64,000 bases of DNA from Allobranchiibius huperziae (GTDB lineage: Bacteria; Actinomycetota; Actinomycetes; Actinomycetales; Dermatophilaceae), in assembly GCF_013410455.1 (NCBI RefSeq), contig NZ_JACCFW010000001.1:884929-948928 (forward strand), in the 5' to 3' direction. The stretch's first letter is position 1. Each line of letters opens with the position of its first letter. Shown in pieces: positions 8,894-17,126 of the stretch. A program made the translations under genes and the position numbers. Under the pieces are notes generated by a model. That model was given only the letters and a program-made list of their open reading frames with translations. It was not told the DNA's origin and did no database searches.

Positions 8894-9816
8894 CGTCCTC
8901 CGCCTCCTGGGCCGGCGCGCTCGTCGGGCTCATCCTCGCGGCCGGGCTGGCGCTGATGTGGCTCGGCCTGCCCGTTCGCCGCCGTCCCGGACTGGAAGCG
9001 CGGATCGCGCCTTACGTCGACGACACGCCGCGGCCGTCCCGCCTCCTGCTCAGCTCCGACGAGCACCTGGAGGTGGGTCAGATCTTCGCTCCGCTGCTCC
9101 ATCGGCTGGGCGCCGTCGTCGAGCGGGTGCTCGGCGGCGCAACCTCCGTCCGACGGCGGTTGGAGCGCGCCGGCCTGCCGCCCGACGTCGAGGGCTTCCG
9201 GGCGCAGCAGGCGCTGTGGGGCGTGGCCGCCGGGTTCGCCGGGACGCTGTGGGTGACCATGCAGATCCTGGGCGGTGGCACCTCGGTGGTGAGTGCGGTC
9301 GGCATCATCGTGATCAGCGTGGCCGCCGGAGTGGTCGCACGCGATCAGATGTTGACCCGGTCCGCCGAACGGCGCGAGGCGCAGATCCTGGCCGAGTTCC
9401 CGGCCATCGCGGAGATGCTCGCACTCGCCATCACCGCTGGTGAGGGGGCCGCAGCGGCGTTGGAGCGGGTGACGAAGCTGTCCTCGGGTCAGCTGTCCGG
9501 CGAGCTCGCGCGGTGCCTGGGAGATGCCCGTTCCGGCTATACCCTGCCCGCCGCGCTGGAGGGCCTGGCCGACCGCACCGGCATCCCCGGGCTGGCCCGC
9601 TTCGTGGACGGGGTCGTGGTGGCCGTCGAGCGGGGAACCCCGCTCGCCGACGTCATGCGGGCCCAGGCGCAGGACGCCCGTGATGCCAGCAAACAGGCGC
9701 TCATCGAGCTGGGAGGGCGACGCGAGATCACCATGATGATCCCCGTGGTCTTCCTGGTGCTGCCGGTGACCGTGGCCTTCGCCATCTATCCCGGTCTGAG
9801 CAGCCTCAATCTGTGA
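8890..9816 (+). CDS. tadC: Tad pilus inner-membrane platform protein TadC
   Basis: A 308-residue type II secretion F-domain protein, partner of TadB. The visible F-domain segment is AEFPAIAEMLALAITAGEGAAAALERV, followed by RFVDGVVVAVERGTPLADVMRAQA. TM segments lie near the N-terminus, at about residues 115-150, and at the C-terminus (MMIPVVFLVLPVTVAFAIYP). The start at 8890 gives the usual four-base overlap with tadB. Confidence 0.9.
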   Translation: MTSSASWAGALVGLILAAGLALMWLGLPVRRRPGLEARIAPYVDDTPRPSRLLLSSDEHLEVGQIFAPLLHRLGAVVERVLGGATSVRRRLERAGLPPDVEGFRAQQALWGVAAGFAGTLWVTMQILGGGTSVVSAVGIIVISVAAGVVARDQMLTRSAERREAQILAEFPAIAEMLALAITAGEGAAAALERVTKLSSGQLSGELARCLGDARSGYTLPAALEGLADRTGIPGLARFVDGVVVAVERGTPLADVMRAQAQDARDASKQALIELGGRREITMMIPVVFLVLPVTVAFAIYPGLSSLNL

Positions 9817-9846
9817 ACCGCACGTCACCGATGAAAGGGAAGTCCC

Positions 9847-10056
9847 ATGAGATCACTGTCCAACCTGTCCGATCGCCTGACCCGCCGACTGATCGAGGCG
9901 CCGTACCGGATGCGTGACGAGCGCGAGCGCGGCGACGTCCCCGGATGGGTGCTGATCACGCTGATGACAGCGGGGCTCGTCACGGCCCTGTGGAAGTTCG
10001 CGCAGCCGCAGTTGACCTCCCTCTTCGGCAACGCCATCAACTCCGTCAAGGGCTGA
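9847..10056 (+). CDS. Small Flp-like pilin / DUF4244-type protein
   Basis: A 69-residue protein with a basic N-terminus, the sequence ERGDVPGWVLITLMTAG, and one hydrophobic helix (about residues 31-48). Size, placement directly after tadC and a Gly-Asp-Val prepilin-like junction before the helix suggest it is the Flp-type pilus subunit, processed at the N-terminal side of the helix. The canonical Glu at +5 is not obvious, so this is family-level inference. GAAAGGGAAG precedes the ATG. The stop overlaps the next gene as TGATG. Confidence 0.72.
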   Translation: MRSLSNLSDRLTRRLIEAPYRMRDERERGDVPGWVLITLMTAGLVTALWKFAQPQLTSLFGNAINSVKG

Positions 10057-10469
10057 TGACGCCGGTCGCGGCGCTCCGCGACCGGTTTCGCGCGCTGGGC
10101 ACCACCCGGGGATCGGCGGTGGCCGAGTTCGCGATGGTCGGATCGCTGGTCGTGCTGCTCTTCCTCGCCGCCTTCCAGGTGGGGTTCTCGCTCTTCGTGC
10201 GCAATACCTTGATCGGTGACGCGGCCGAGGGGGCCCGCTACGGCGCACGCGCGGACGAGTCGCCGCAGGCGGGCGCCCAGCGCGCCCGGGACCTGATCGG
10301 CTCCTCGGTCTCGACCCGCTACGCGCGGCACGTGACGGCTTCGACGGAGCAACGCGATGGGGTGACGGTGATCGTCGTCCGGGTCCAGGCGCCGCTGCCG
10401 GTCGTCGGCCCGTTCGGTCCTTCGCAGACCCTAAACATCAGCGCGCACGCCTACGAGGAGCGGCAATGA
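10056..10469 (+). CDS. TadE-like pilus assembly protein
   Basis: A 137-residue protein with the TadE signature at its single N-terminal TM helix: GSAVAEFAMVGSLVVLLFLAA, where the Ala-Glu-Phe corresponds to the prepilin-like cleavage region. The exposed part carries RNTLIGDAAEGARYGARA, common in TadE pseudopilins. The start at 10056 (TGATG overlap) is favoured over the open upstream frame from 9945, which would overlap the pilin gene. It probably forms a minor pilin with the next two proteins. Confidence 0.85.
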   Translation: MTPVAALRDRFRALGTTRGSAVAEFAMVGSLVVLLFLAAFQVGFSLFVRNTLIGDAAEGARYGARADESPQAGAQRARDLIGSSVSTRYARHVTASTEQRDGVTVIVVRVQAPLPVVGPFGPSQTLNISAHAYEERQ

Positions 10470-10942
10470 TGCTGGCGCGGCTGCGAGTCCGCCTGCGTAC
10501 GCGCCTCGGTCACGGCGATCGTGGCAGTGCGGTGATCGAGTTCGTGGTGGTCGGGATCCTGATCACGATGCCGGTCTTCTACCTGGTCATCGCGCTGGCG
10601 CGGCTGCAGGCGGGCGCGTACGCCGTCACGCAGGCCGCGCGAGAGTCGACCCGTGCCTACGTCACCGCGTCGTCGGACGGTGTCGGAATGGGCCGCGCTC
10701 GCGCGGCCGCCCGGTTGGCGTTCGACGACCAGGGCTTCACCGGCCGCGGGGACGTCTCGATGAAGTGCTCGGCGCAGCCCTGCCTCACCCGTGGCGCTTC
10801 GGTGGGGGCGTCCGCTGACCTCGGGGTCGATCTGCCGTTCATCCCCAACTTCCTGCGGTCGGCGGTGCCGAGCACCGTCCACCTGCACGCACGGCACGTC
10901 GAACCTGTCGACCGCTTCGGCGCACAGGGCGGTCCGCCGTGA
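10466..10942 (+). CDS. TadE/TadF-like minor pilin protein
   Basis: A 158-residue second TadE-type protein: basic N-terminus, then DRGSAVIEFVVVGILITMP at residues 18-36, with Ile-Glu-Phe at the prepilin-like junction. The extracellular portion contains two cysteines (KCSAQPC) that could form a disulfide. It overlaps both neighbours (ATGA upstream, GTGA downstream) as part of the tad operon. Confidence 0.82.
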   Translation: MMLARLRVRLRTRLGHGDRGSAVIEFVVVGILITMPVFYLVIALARLQAGAYAVTQAARESTRAYVTASSDGVGMGRARAAARLAFDDQGFTGRGDVSMKCSAQPCLTRGASVGASADLGVDLPFIPNFLRSAVPSTVHLHARHVEPVDRFGAQGGPP

Positions 10943-11424
10943 GACGCCCGAGTGCTGCGCTGCTCCACCGGTTGGGGGAGGAGCGCGCCGACCGAGGGCG
11001 GATCATCATCCTGTGCGCGGGGCTCTTCGCGCTTCTGGGGCTGCTGATCATGGGCGGGGTCGACGTCACGAGCATCCAACTGGCGCGGGTGCACATGCTG
11101 GATGCCGCCGACGCTGCGGCGCTCGACGCGGCGAACGCCGCAGACAAGGGGGCGATCTATCGCGGGGGAGTGGGCAGCACCGTCGCCCTGTCGAGTGATT
11201 CGGTGCAGGTGGACGCGCGACGCGAGTTGGCTGCGCAGGAACTGCCCGCGCACGTGGCCGGCTGGGCGGTCGTCGGCGGCACGGGCACCCCGGACGGGCG
11301 CACCGCGGTCGTCCGGGTGAGCGGCACAGTGCACCCGCCGCTCTTCGGTGGCCTCCTCAGAGCCGTCGGCGCTGACGTGACGATCACCGTGCAGGCCAAG
11401 GCTCGCTCCGACGTCGATCAGTGA
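10939..11424 (+). CDS. TadG-like pilus assembly protein
   Basis: A 161-residue protein. The N-terminal TM helix (RIIILCAGLFALLGLLIMGG, about 20-39) is followed by a TadG N-terminal domain pattern, ARVHMLDAADAAALDAANA, seen in Flp pilus assembly TadG proteins. No VWA domain is present, so this is a short actinobacterial version. The GTG start at 10939 overlaps the previous stop. It is the last gene of the tad operon; I saw no clear terminator before prfB. Confidence 0.78.
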   Translation: MRRPSAALLHRLGEERADRGRIIILCAGLFALLGLLIMGGVDVTSIQLARVHMLDAADAAALDAANAADKGAIYRGGVGSTVALSSDSVQVDARRELAAQELPAHVAGWAVVGGTGTPDGRTAVVRVSGTVHPPLFGGLLRAVGADVTITVQAKARSDVDQ

Positions 11425-11467
11425 CGCTGCCGGGATCGGTCTGGAAACGGCTGCCGACCTCAGCACG

Positions 11468-11481
11468 TAGGCTGACCTGTT
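11468..11481 (+). promoter_or_regulatory. Leaderless -10 element of prfB
   Basis: TAGGCT at 11468-11473 is followed by 8 nt and then the GTG start at 11482, with no Shine-Dalgarno sequence. This is the standard spacing of leaderless actinobacterial transcripts. Confidence 0.6.
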
Positions 11482-12609
11482 GTGGCTGTCGATTTTCCCG
11501 CTGAGTTGAAGGAACTGCGTACGACGATGGGGTCGGTGCGCGAGGTCAGCGACCTCGACAGCCTCCGCGCGCAGATCAAGGACCTGGAAGCGCAGTCCGG
11601 TGCCCCCGACCTGTGGGACGACCCCGAGCATGCCCAGGCCGTCACCTCCCGCCTGTCGCGCGCCAACTCCGAGCTCGAGCGCATCGAGACCATGGACCAG
11701 CGCATCGACGACCTGGAGATCCTGGTGCAGCTCGCCATGGAGGAGAGCGACGAGGACGCCGTGCAGGAGACCGAGCGCGAGCTGCGGTCGCTGCAGAAGG
11801 CCGTCAGCGAGCTCGAGGTCAAGACGCTGCTGTCGGGGGAGTACGACCAGCGCGCCGCCGTCGTGACCATCCGCTCCGGTGCGGGCGGCGTGGACGCGGC
11901 CGACTTCGCCGAGATGCTGCTGCGCATGTATCTGCGCTGGGCCGAGCGGCACGGCTACTCCACGAAGGTGATGGACACGTCGTACGCCGAGGAGGCCGGG
12001 CTGAAGTCGGCGACCTTCGAGGTCAACGAGCCCTACGCGTACGGCAATCTGTCTGTCGAGGCCGGCACCCACCGGCTCGTGCGGATCAGCCCCTTCGACA
12101 ACCAGGGCCGCCGGCAGACCTCGTTCGCCGCGGTCGAGGTGGTGCCGCTCATCGAGCAGACCGACGCCATCGAGATCCCCGACAACGACCTGAAGGTCGA
12201 CGTCTTCCGCAGCTCGGGCCCCGGCGGTCAGTCGGTCAACACCACCGACTCCGCGGTCCGGATGACCCACATCCCGACCGGCACGGTCGTCTCCATGCAG
12301 AACGAGAAGTCGCAGATCCAGAACCGCGCCGCCGCGCTGCGGGTCATGCAGTCCCGCCTGCTGGTGCTGCGCCGGGCCGAGGAGGCCGCGGAGAAGAAGG
12401 AACTGGCCGGCGACATCAAGGCCAGCTGGGGTGACCAGATGCGCTCCTACGTGCTGCACCCCTACCAGATGGTCAAGGACCTGCGCACCGACCATGAGGT
12501 CGGCAATACCGCGGGCGTCTTCGACGGCGACATCGACGGCTTCATGGAGGCCGGGATCCGCTGGAAGCGCACCGGTGAGCGCGAGGCCGAGAACGCCGAC
12601 AAGGCCTGA
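11482..12609 (+). CDS. prfB: Peptide chain release factor 2
   Basis: A 375-residue class I release factor that recognises UGA and UAA and triggers peptidyl-tRNA hydrolysis. The GGQ motif is present in [17 protein letters not shown] (about residue 247), and the codon-recognition SPF tripeptide is in RISPFDN (about 200). The reading frame is continuous from the GTG, so the programmed +1 frameshift of many RF2 genes is absent. TAGGCT with 8-nt spacing suggests leaderless translation. In actinobacteria prfB commonly precedes ftsEX, as here. Confidence 0.96.
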   Translation: MAVDFPAELKELRTTMGSVREVSDLDSLRAQIKDLEAQSGAPDLWDDPEHAQAVTSRLSRANSELERIETMDQRIDDLEILVQLAMEESDEDAVQETERELRSLQKAVSELEVKTLLSGEYDQRAAVVTIRSGAGGVDAADFAEMLLRMYLRWAERHGYSTKVMDTSYAEEAGLKSATFEVNEPYAYGNLSVEAGTHRLVRISPFDNQGRRQTSFAAVEVVPLIEQTDAIEIPDNDLKVDVFRSSGPGGQSVNTTDSAVRMTHIPTGTVVSMQNEKSQIQNRAAALRVMQSRLLVLRRAEEAAEKKELAGDIKASWGDQMRSYVLHPYQMVKDLRTDHEVGNTAGVFDGDIDGFMEAGIRWKRTGEREAENADKA

Positions 12610-12612
12610 CCC

Positions 12613-13143
12613 TCAGGCGCGCACCATCCGCAGGTCGACGCAGTCGAGGCGCTCGTCGTACAGCGTCGCGCCGTCCAGCTCGAACCCGAGCTTGCGATAG
12701 AACGCGATCGCCCGCTCGTTGCCGGTCAGCACCCACAAATACGCCGGTCGGTCGCCGACCGTGGCGGCGACCAGGCGCTGCGCGACTCCTGAGCCGTGAT
12801 GCGCGGCCAGCACGTTCAAGGCCATGAGCTGGTACGGCTGCGGCGGGTCCTCATCGCGAGCCGGGCCTGACTGACAGAAGCCCGCGATCGATCCTGTCGT
12901 GGTCTGCCGGGCGATCCGCAACGCGTGGCCGCCGGCTTCGAGCGACCCGTCGGCGAACGCATCGATCCGGGCGCGCCAGACCTTCTCGCGGCGGCCGGCC
13001 GGGTCCATCGCGTCGAGGTAGTCCTGCGACAGCAGCCCGCGGTAGGCCTCCTGCCATACCCGCACGTGCAGGCGCGCCAGCTCCGCAGCGTCGACAACGG
13101 AGGGCAGGCGCAGGTCATACGCCGCACCGGCGTCAGTCGGCAT
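12613..13143 (-). CDS. GNAT-family N-acetyltransferase
   Basis: A 176-residue protein with the GNAT pattern: HVRVWQEAYRGLL at the N-terminus, a central LMALNVLAAHHGSGVAQRL segment (motif A, acetyl-CoA binding, degenerate Q/RxxGxG/A), and VLTGNERAIAFYRKLGFELDGATL at the C-terminus. The substrate is unknown. It overlaps the upstream thiamine-binding-like gene by 11 nt, implying co-transcription, and sits tail-to-tail with prfB with 3 nt between them. Confidence 0.88.
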   Translation of the reverse strand: MPTDAGAAYDLRLPSVVDAAELARLHVRVWQEAYRGLLSQDYLDAMDPAGRREKVWRARIDAFADGSLEAGGHALRIARQTTTGSIAGFCQSGPARDEDPPQPYQLMALNVLAAHHGSGVAQRLVAATVGDRPAYLWVLTGNERAIAFYRKLGFELDGATLYDERLDCVDLRMVRA

Positions 13144-13441
13144 CGGTCAGGCGCGACTCGATCCGGGCGACCTTGGCGTCGAGCTGACCGTCGTACCCGG
13201 GGCGCAGGTCGGCCTTGACCACGAGGCTCACGCGCGGACTGTGCTGGGCGACCGCGTCGCAGGCGGCCTTGATGACCGGCATGCACTCGTCCCAGTCGCC
13301 CTCGAGAGTCGTGAACATGGAGTCGAGGCGGTGCGGCAGGCCGGACTCGCGGACGACGCGGATCGCGTCGGCGACCGCGGCGCTGACCGAGCCGTCCGGG
13401 TCGTCGGTGGTGGACGGGGCGACGGAGAAGGCGAAGAGCAT
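13133..13441 (-). CDS. MTH1187/YkoF-like (DUF77) thiamine-binding-type protein
   Basis: A 102-residue small ferredoxin-like-fold protein. It matches the MTH1187 family by MLFAFSVAPS at the start, VADAIRVVRESGLPHRLDSMFTTLEG in the middle, and VSLVVKADLRPG near the end. Members form tetramers and bind thiamine or related ligands in some cases. The frame is open upstream to 13573, but the family start is at 13441, with TACCGT 6 nt upstream (leaderless pattern). Confidence 0.82.
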   Translation of the reverse strand: MLFAFSVAPSTTDDPDGSVSAAVADAIRVVRESGLPHRLDSMFTTLEGDWDECMPVIKAACDAVAQHSPRVSLVVKADLRPGYDGQLDAKVARIESRLTDAD

Positions 13442-13531
13442 GAGCCCACGGTAGGCGGCCGGCGTACGACCGACGCGCGCACTCGGCGTGCCTGCTCGGC
13501 GTGGCGCGGCCGGCGGCATAACCTCGACCGC

Positions 13532-13547
13532 GGAGTGGCGCCACTCC
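13532..13547. repeat. 16-bp perfect palindrome in ftsE leader
   Basis: GGAGTGGC followed directly by its reverse complement GCCACTCC, 37 nt before the ftsE ATG and about 8 nt after a possible TAACCT -10 hexamer. It could be an operator or a 5' hairpin. Confidence 0.5.
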
Positions 13548-13584
13548 CTCGCAGCCGAGCACCGAAGGACCACAACCCCCGCGC

Positions 13585-14388
13585 ATGATCCGCTTCGAGA
13601 ACGTCACCATGAAGTACGGCGCCAACGACGCGCCGGCTCTCGACGACGTCTCCCTGGACATCGGCCGGGGAGAGTTCGTGTTCCTGGTCGGGGCGTCCGG
13701 CTCCGGGAAGTCGACCCTGATCCAGCTGACCACCCGCGAGCTGTCCGCCACCCGCGGCAAGATCCTGGTCGCCGGGAAGGACCTGCGGGTCCTGCCCGAT
13801 CGACGGGTCCCCCTGCTGCGACGCGAGATCGGCGTGGTCTTCCAGGATTTCCGACTCCTGGACGGCAAGACCGTCTACCAGAACGTCGCGTTCGTCCTGA
13901 AGGTGCTCGGAGCCAAGCGGCACGTCATCAAGCAGCTCGTGCCGGAGACCCTGGAGCTGGTCGGCCTGGAGGGCAAGGCCCGTCGCATGCCGCACGAACT
14001 GTCCGGTGGCGAGCAGCAGCGGGTCGCCATCGCGCGGGCCGTGGTCAAGAAGCCGCCGATCCTGCTGGCGGACGAACCGACCGGAAACCTCGACCCCGAG
14101 ATCAGCGAGGACATCGTCAAGGTGCTCGACCGCATCAACAAGACCGACACCACCGTGGTCGTCGCGACCCACGATCAGGGCATCGTCGACCGCTTCGGCA
14201 AGCGTGTCATCGAGCTGCGCGGCGGCACGATCATCCGCGACGAGCAGAACGGGCGGTACACCGAGATGCTCGCGCCGACGGCGGCGCGCCCCACCCGCCC
14301 CGCCGGGAGCCCCGGACGCCCCGCGCGTGCGGGACGCACGCCGGCCGAAGACCCGACGATCACCGGCAACGCGCCGGTCGAACGCTGA
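13585..14388 (+). CDS. ftsE: Cell-division ABC ATPase FtsE, with long C-terminal tail
   Basis: A 267-residue cytoplasmic ATPase of the FtsEX complex, which activates peptidoglycan hydrolases at the septum. Walker A is GASGSGKST (about 36-44), the Q-loop is VFQDFRLL, the ABC signature is ELSGGEQQR (about 139), Walker B is [13 protein letters not shown], and the switch His is in VVATHD. Typical FtsE is about 229 residues; here about 35 extra Pro/Arg-rich residues follow TEMLA. It is followed after 11 nt by ftsX. Confidence 0.95.
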   Translation: MIRFENVTMKYGANDAPALDDVSLDIGRGEFVFLVGASGSGKSTLIQLTTRELSATRGKILVAGKDLRVLPDRRVPLLRREIGVVFQDFRLLDGKTVYQNVAFVLKVLGAKRHVIKQLVPETLELVGLEGKARRMPHELSGGEQQRVAIARAVVKKPPILLADEPTGNLDPEISEDIVKVLDRINKTDTTVVVATHDQGIVDRFGKRVIELRGGTIIRDEQNGRYTEMLAPTAARPTRPAGSPGRPARAGRTPAEDPTITGNAPVER

Positions 14389-14399
14389 GCGGCGCCGAC

Positions 14400-15320
14400 A
14401 TGCGACTGCAGTTCATGCTCGGCGAGATCGCCAGCGGGATCCGCCGCAACGCCTCGATGATGGCGTCGGTGGTGCTGGTCTCGATGATCTCGCTCTTCTT
14501 CATCGGCACCGGTCTGCTGGCGCAGCGCGAGGTCGATCTGGCCAAGGGCTACTGGTACGACAAGGTCCAGGTCTCGGTGTTCCTGTGCACCTCCCAGAGC
14601 AGCGACGTGCCCTCCTGCTCCGACGGCGCGGCGTCCCCGGCGCAGACGGCGTCGATCAAGCGTGAGCTGCTGGCCCAGCAGCCGCTCGTGGAGCAGGTCT
14701 ACTACGAGTCCTCGACGCAGGCGTACAGCCGTTTCAAGACCCAGTTCGCGGCCAGTCCCTACCTGTCGCAGATCAGCCCGCAGTCGATGCCGGCCGCGTT
14801 CCGGGTCAAGCTCAGCGACCCCAAGAGGTACGGCGACGTCGCGAGCCTGGTGAGCGGCGCGAACGGCGTCGAGGCGGTGAGCGACCAGGGCAAGGTGCTC
14901 GACACCTTCTTCAAGATCCTCAACCTGTTGAGCATCGGCGCCGTCATCCTGGCCGGCCTGATGGCGGTGTGCGCGGTGCTGCTGATGACCACGACGATCC
15001 GGCAGGTGGCCTTCTCACGCCGGCGCCAGGTCGGCATCATGCGGGTCGTCGGCGCCTCGAACGCGGTGATCTACCTGCCGTTCGTGATCGAGACCCTGGT
15101 GGCGACCCTGCTCGGTGCGGTGCTGGCGATCGCCGGTCTGTGGGCGCTGATCCACTTCGGCATCAACCATCTGTTCAACCACGTCGGCAGCGGCGGCGAC
15201 CTCGTGAGCCTGATCGGCACCGACGATCTGTGGGCCATCACGCCCTGGATGTTCGTCGGCACGGTGATTCTTGCGTTGTTCACGGCCTGGTTGACCCTCC
15301 GACGCCACGTCCGGGTGTAG
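14400..15320 (+). CDS. ftsX: Cell-division membrane protein FtsX
   Basis: A 306-residue FtsX/MacB-fold permease. One N-terminal TM helix (ASVVLVSMISLFFIGTGLL, about 21-39) is followed by a large extracellular domain (about 45-175) and three C-terminal TM helices. The segment RQVGIMRVVGASNAVIYLPFV is the typical cytoplasmic coupling region contacting FtsE. The extracellular domain contains two cysteines (FLCTSQSSDVPSC) that could form a disulfide; in mycobacteria this domain binds the RipC hydrolase. The TAG stop overlaps a TAGATA hexamer 6 nt before the next gene. Confidence 0.94.
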   Translation: MRLQFMLGEIASGIRRNASMMASVVLVSMISLFFIGTGLLAQREVDLAKGYWYDKVQVSVFLCTSQSSDVPSCSDGAASPAQTASIKRELLAQQPLVEQVYYESSTQAYSRFKTQFAASPYLSQISPQSMPAAFRVKLSDPKRYGDVASLVSGANGVEAVSDQGKVLDTFFKILNLLSIGAVILAGLMAVCAVLLMTTTIRQVAFSRRRQVGIMRVVGASNAVIYLPFVIETLVATLLGAVLAIAGLWALIHFGINHLFNHVGSGGDLVSLIGTDDLWAITPWMFVGTVILALFTAWLTLRRHVRV

Positions 15321-15329
15321 ATATTCGCT

Positions 15330-16622
15330 ATGTCGATCCCGGTGCGTATCGTGCGCGTCCTCGCAGGCGCCCTCGTGGCGATCAGCGCGACCACGGTGTC
15401 GGTGCGGGCGTATGCCGACGACCCCGGCACGGCGAAGAAGAAGACCGACGCCCGGATCAAGACCACGGAGGCCGATCTCGACGACATCGGTGTGGCGCTG
15501 GTGGCTGCGCAAGCCAAGTTGGACAGCACCACGAAGGCCGTCGCCGGCGCCCGTCGGCAGGTGAGCGCCAAGCAGTCGGCCCTGACCGGAGCACAGAACC
15601 ACAGCACGATCGTCGCCGGCGAGCTGAGCGCCGCGCAGGCGACCGAGGGTAAGAACACCGCCGCCATCAAGGTCACGGCGGCCGCCCAGGCGCACACCAC
15701 CATCCTGGTCGGCGGCATCGCCCGGCGCAGCTATGAGGCCGGCGGTCTCGGCAACTTCGCGTTGACCCTGCAGATCCTCGGCTCCAACGGCGCGAACGGC
15801 TCGGATGTCGCCGACGAGGCGTCGATCGCCGACCTGCTGCTGCGCCAGCAGAACGGCATCCTCACCAAGTTGTCCAGCCAGCGTGCGACGCAGAAGGCAC
15901 AGGGGCTGACCCTCGCGGCCACCCGTCGCCGGGTCGCCGGTCTGAAGATCCAGGCCGACAACGCCGTCATCGCCGCGACGACGGCTCGCAACGAGGCGCA
16001 GACCGCTCAGACCCGGCTCGTCGCCCTCCAGCGCACTCAGACCCTGGCCCGCAACAGCCTGTCAAAGCAGAAGACGGTCGAGCTGGCGAACCTGAAGACG
16101 CAGAAGGCCGAGTCGGCTCGGCTGGGCGGCATCCTGCGGTTGAGGGCGATCGCCCTGGCCAAACTGCAGCACCGCTCCTCATCCACCGCGACGGCCCGCC
16201 CCGCGACGTCCGCGCCTCGCGGCAACGGTTACTTCACCCCGCCGATGCCGCTGTCCAGCATCGTGTCGGTCTTCGGCATGCGGGTGAATCCGGTGTTGCA
16301 CGTGCTGATGCTGCACGCCGGTGACGACTTCCCCTATGCCTGCGGCACCCCGGTGCATGCGGCGGCTCCCGGCACCGTGATCGAGGCGGCCACCGACAGC
16401 ATCGCCGGCGGCCATATCGTGATCGATCACGGGTTCGTGGACGGCCAGAACCTCGCGAGCGAGTACGAGCACCTCAGCCGTTTCGTGGTCACGAGCGGAC
16501 CGGTCACGCGCGGCCAGCTGATCGGCTACTCCGGTACGACGGGCCGCTCCACCGGCTGCCACCTGCACTTCGCGGTGCTCGACAACGGCACCTACGTCAA
16601 CCCGATGATCTGGTTGCAGTAA
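15330..16622 (+). CDS. Secreted coiled-coil M23 metallopeptidase (EnvC-like), FtsEX-linked
   Basis: A 430-residue exported protein: an N-terminal signal segment ending near SVRAYADD (about 30), a long Ala/Gln/Lys-rich coiled coil (about 32-290), and a C-terminal LytM/M23 domain. Zn ligands are visible in LHAGDDF (H..xD) and in the terminal HLHF motif (about 414); the FGMRVNP segment begins the domain. This is the EnvC/RipC-type architecture of FtsEX-activated peptidoglycan hydrolases, and it lies directly after ftsX. The ATG at 15330 follows TAGATA by 6 nt, so a separate leaderless transcript is possible. Confidence 0.9.
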   Translation: MSIPVRIVRVLAGALVAISATTVSVRAYADDPGTAKKKTDARIKTTEADLDDIGVALVAAQAKLDSTTKAVAGARRQVSAKQSALTGAQNHSTIVAGELSAAQATEGKNTAAIKVTAAAQAHTTILVGGIARRSYEAGGLGNFALTLQILGSNGANGSDVADEASIADLLLRQQNGILTKLSSQRATQKAQGLTLAATRRRVAGLKIQADNAVIAATTARNEAQTAQTRLVALQRTQTLARNSLSKQKTVELANLKTQKAESARLGGILRLRAIALAKLQHRSSSTATARPATSAPRGNGYFTPPMPLSSIVSVFGMRVNPVLHVLMLHAGDDFPYACGTPVHAAAPGTVIEAATDSIAGGHIVIDHGFVDGQNLASEYEHLSRFVVTSGPVTRGQLIGYSGTTGRSTGCHLHFAVLDNGTYVNPMIWLQ

Positions 16623-16640
16623 CCGGTTTGCCCCGCTCCG

Positions 16641-16652
16641 TACCATTGACGG
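16641..16652 (+). promoter_or_regulatory. Leaderless -10 element of smpB
   Basis: TACCAT at 16641-16646 is followed by 6 nt and a GTG start. No ribosome-binding site is visible. Confidence 0.55.
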
Positions 16653-17123
16653 GTGCCCAGAGAATCCGGCAAGAAGATCATTGCCAACAACAAGAAGGCG
16701 CGTCACGACTACCTCATCGAGGACACGGTCGAGGCGGGCCTCGTCCTCATGGGCACCGAGGTCAAGAGCCTGCGGATGGGCCGCGCCTCCCTCGGTGACG
16801 GCTACGCCAGCGAGCGTGACGGCGAGCTGTGGCTGGAGAACGTGCACATCCCGGAGTACCTGCAGGGCACCTGGACCAACCACTCCGCGCGCCGTCGCCG
16901 CAAGCTGCTCATGCACCGCGAGGAGATCGAGAAGCTGCTGATCAAGTCCCGCGAGAGCGGGCACACCCTGATCCCGCTGTCGCTCTACTTCGTCGACGGC
17001 AAGGTCAAGGTCGAGATCGCGCTGGCGCGAGGCAAGAAGCTCTACGACAAGCGGCAGGCGCTGCGCGAGCGGCAGGACGACCGCGAGGCGCAACGCGCGA
17101 TGTCGCTGCGCCGCAAGCTGTAA
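16653..17123 (+). CDS. smpB: SsrA-binding protein SmpB
   Basis: A 156-residue tmRNA-binding protein that brings SsrA RNA to stalled ribosomes (trans-translation). Family marks are [20 protein letters not shown] at the N-terminus, [14 protein letters not shown], and the basic tail [20 protein letters not shown] that enters the mRNA channel. The GTG start is chosen from the TACCAT-N6 spacing and the conserved N-terminus. No tmRNA gene follows; the next gene is on the opposite strand 3 nt away. Confidence 0.96.
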   Translation: MPRESGKKIIANNKKARHDYLIEDTVEAGLVLMGTEVKSLRMGRASLGDGYASERDGELWLENVHIPEYLQGTWTNHSARRRRKLLMHREEIEKLLIKSRESGHTLIPLSLYFVDGKVKVEIALARGKKLYDKRQALRERQDDREAQRAMSLRRKL

Positions 17124-17126
17124 CGG

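Noticed and set aside
11482-11600. Programmed +1 frameshift in prfB
   Set aside because: The frame is continuous with no in-frame TGA near codon 25, so no frameshift is needed.
13488-15320. Long frame that would fuse upstream sequence to ftsX
   Set aside because: Its first 304 codons overlap ftsE in another frame. FtsX homology begins exactly at the ATG at 14400.
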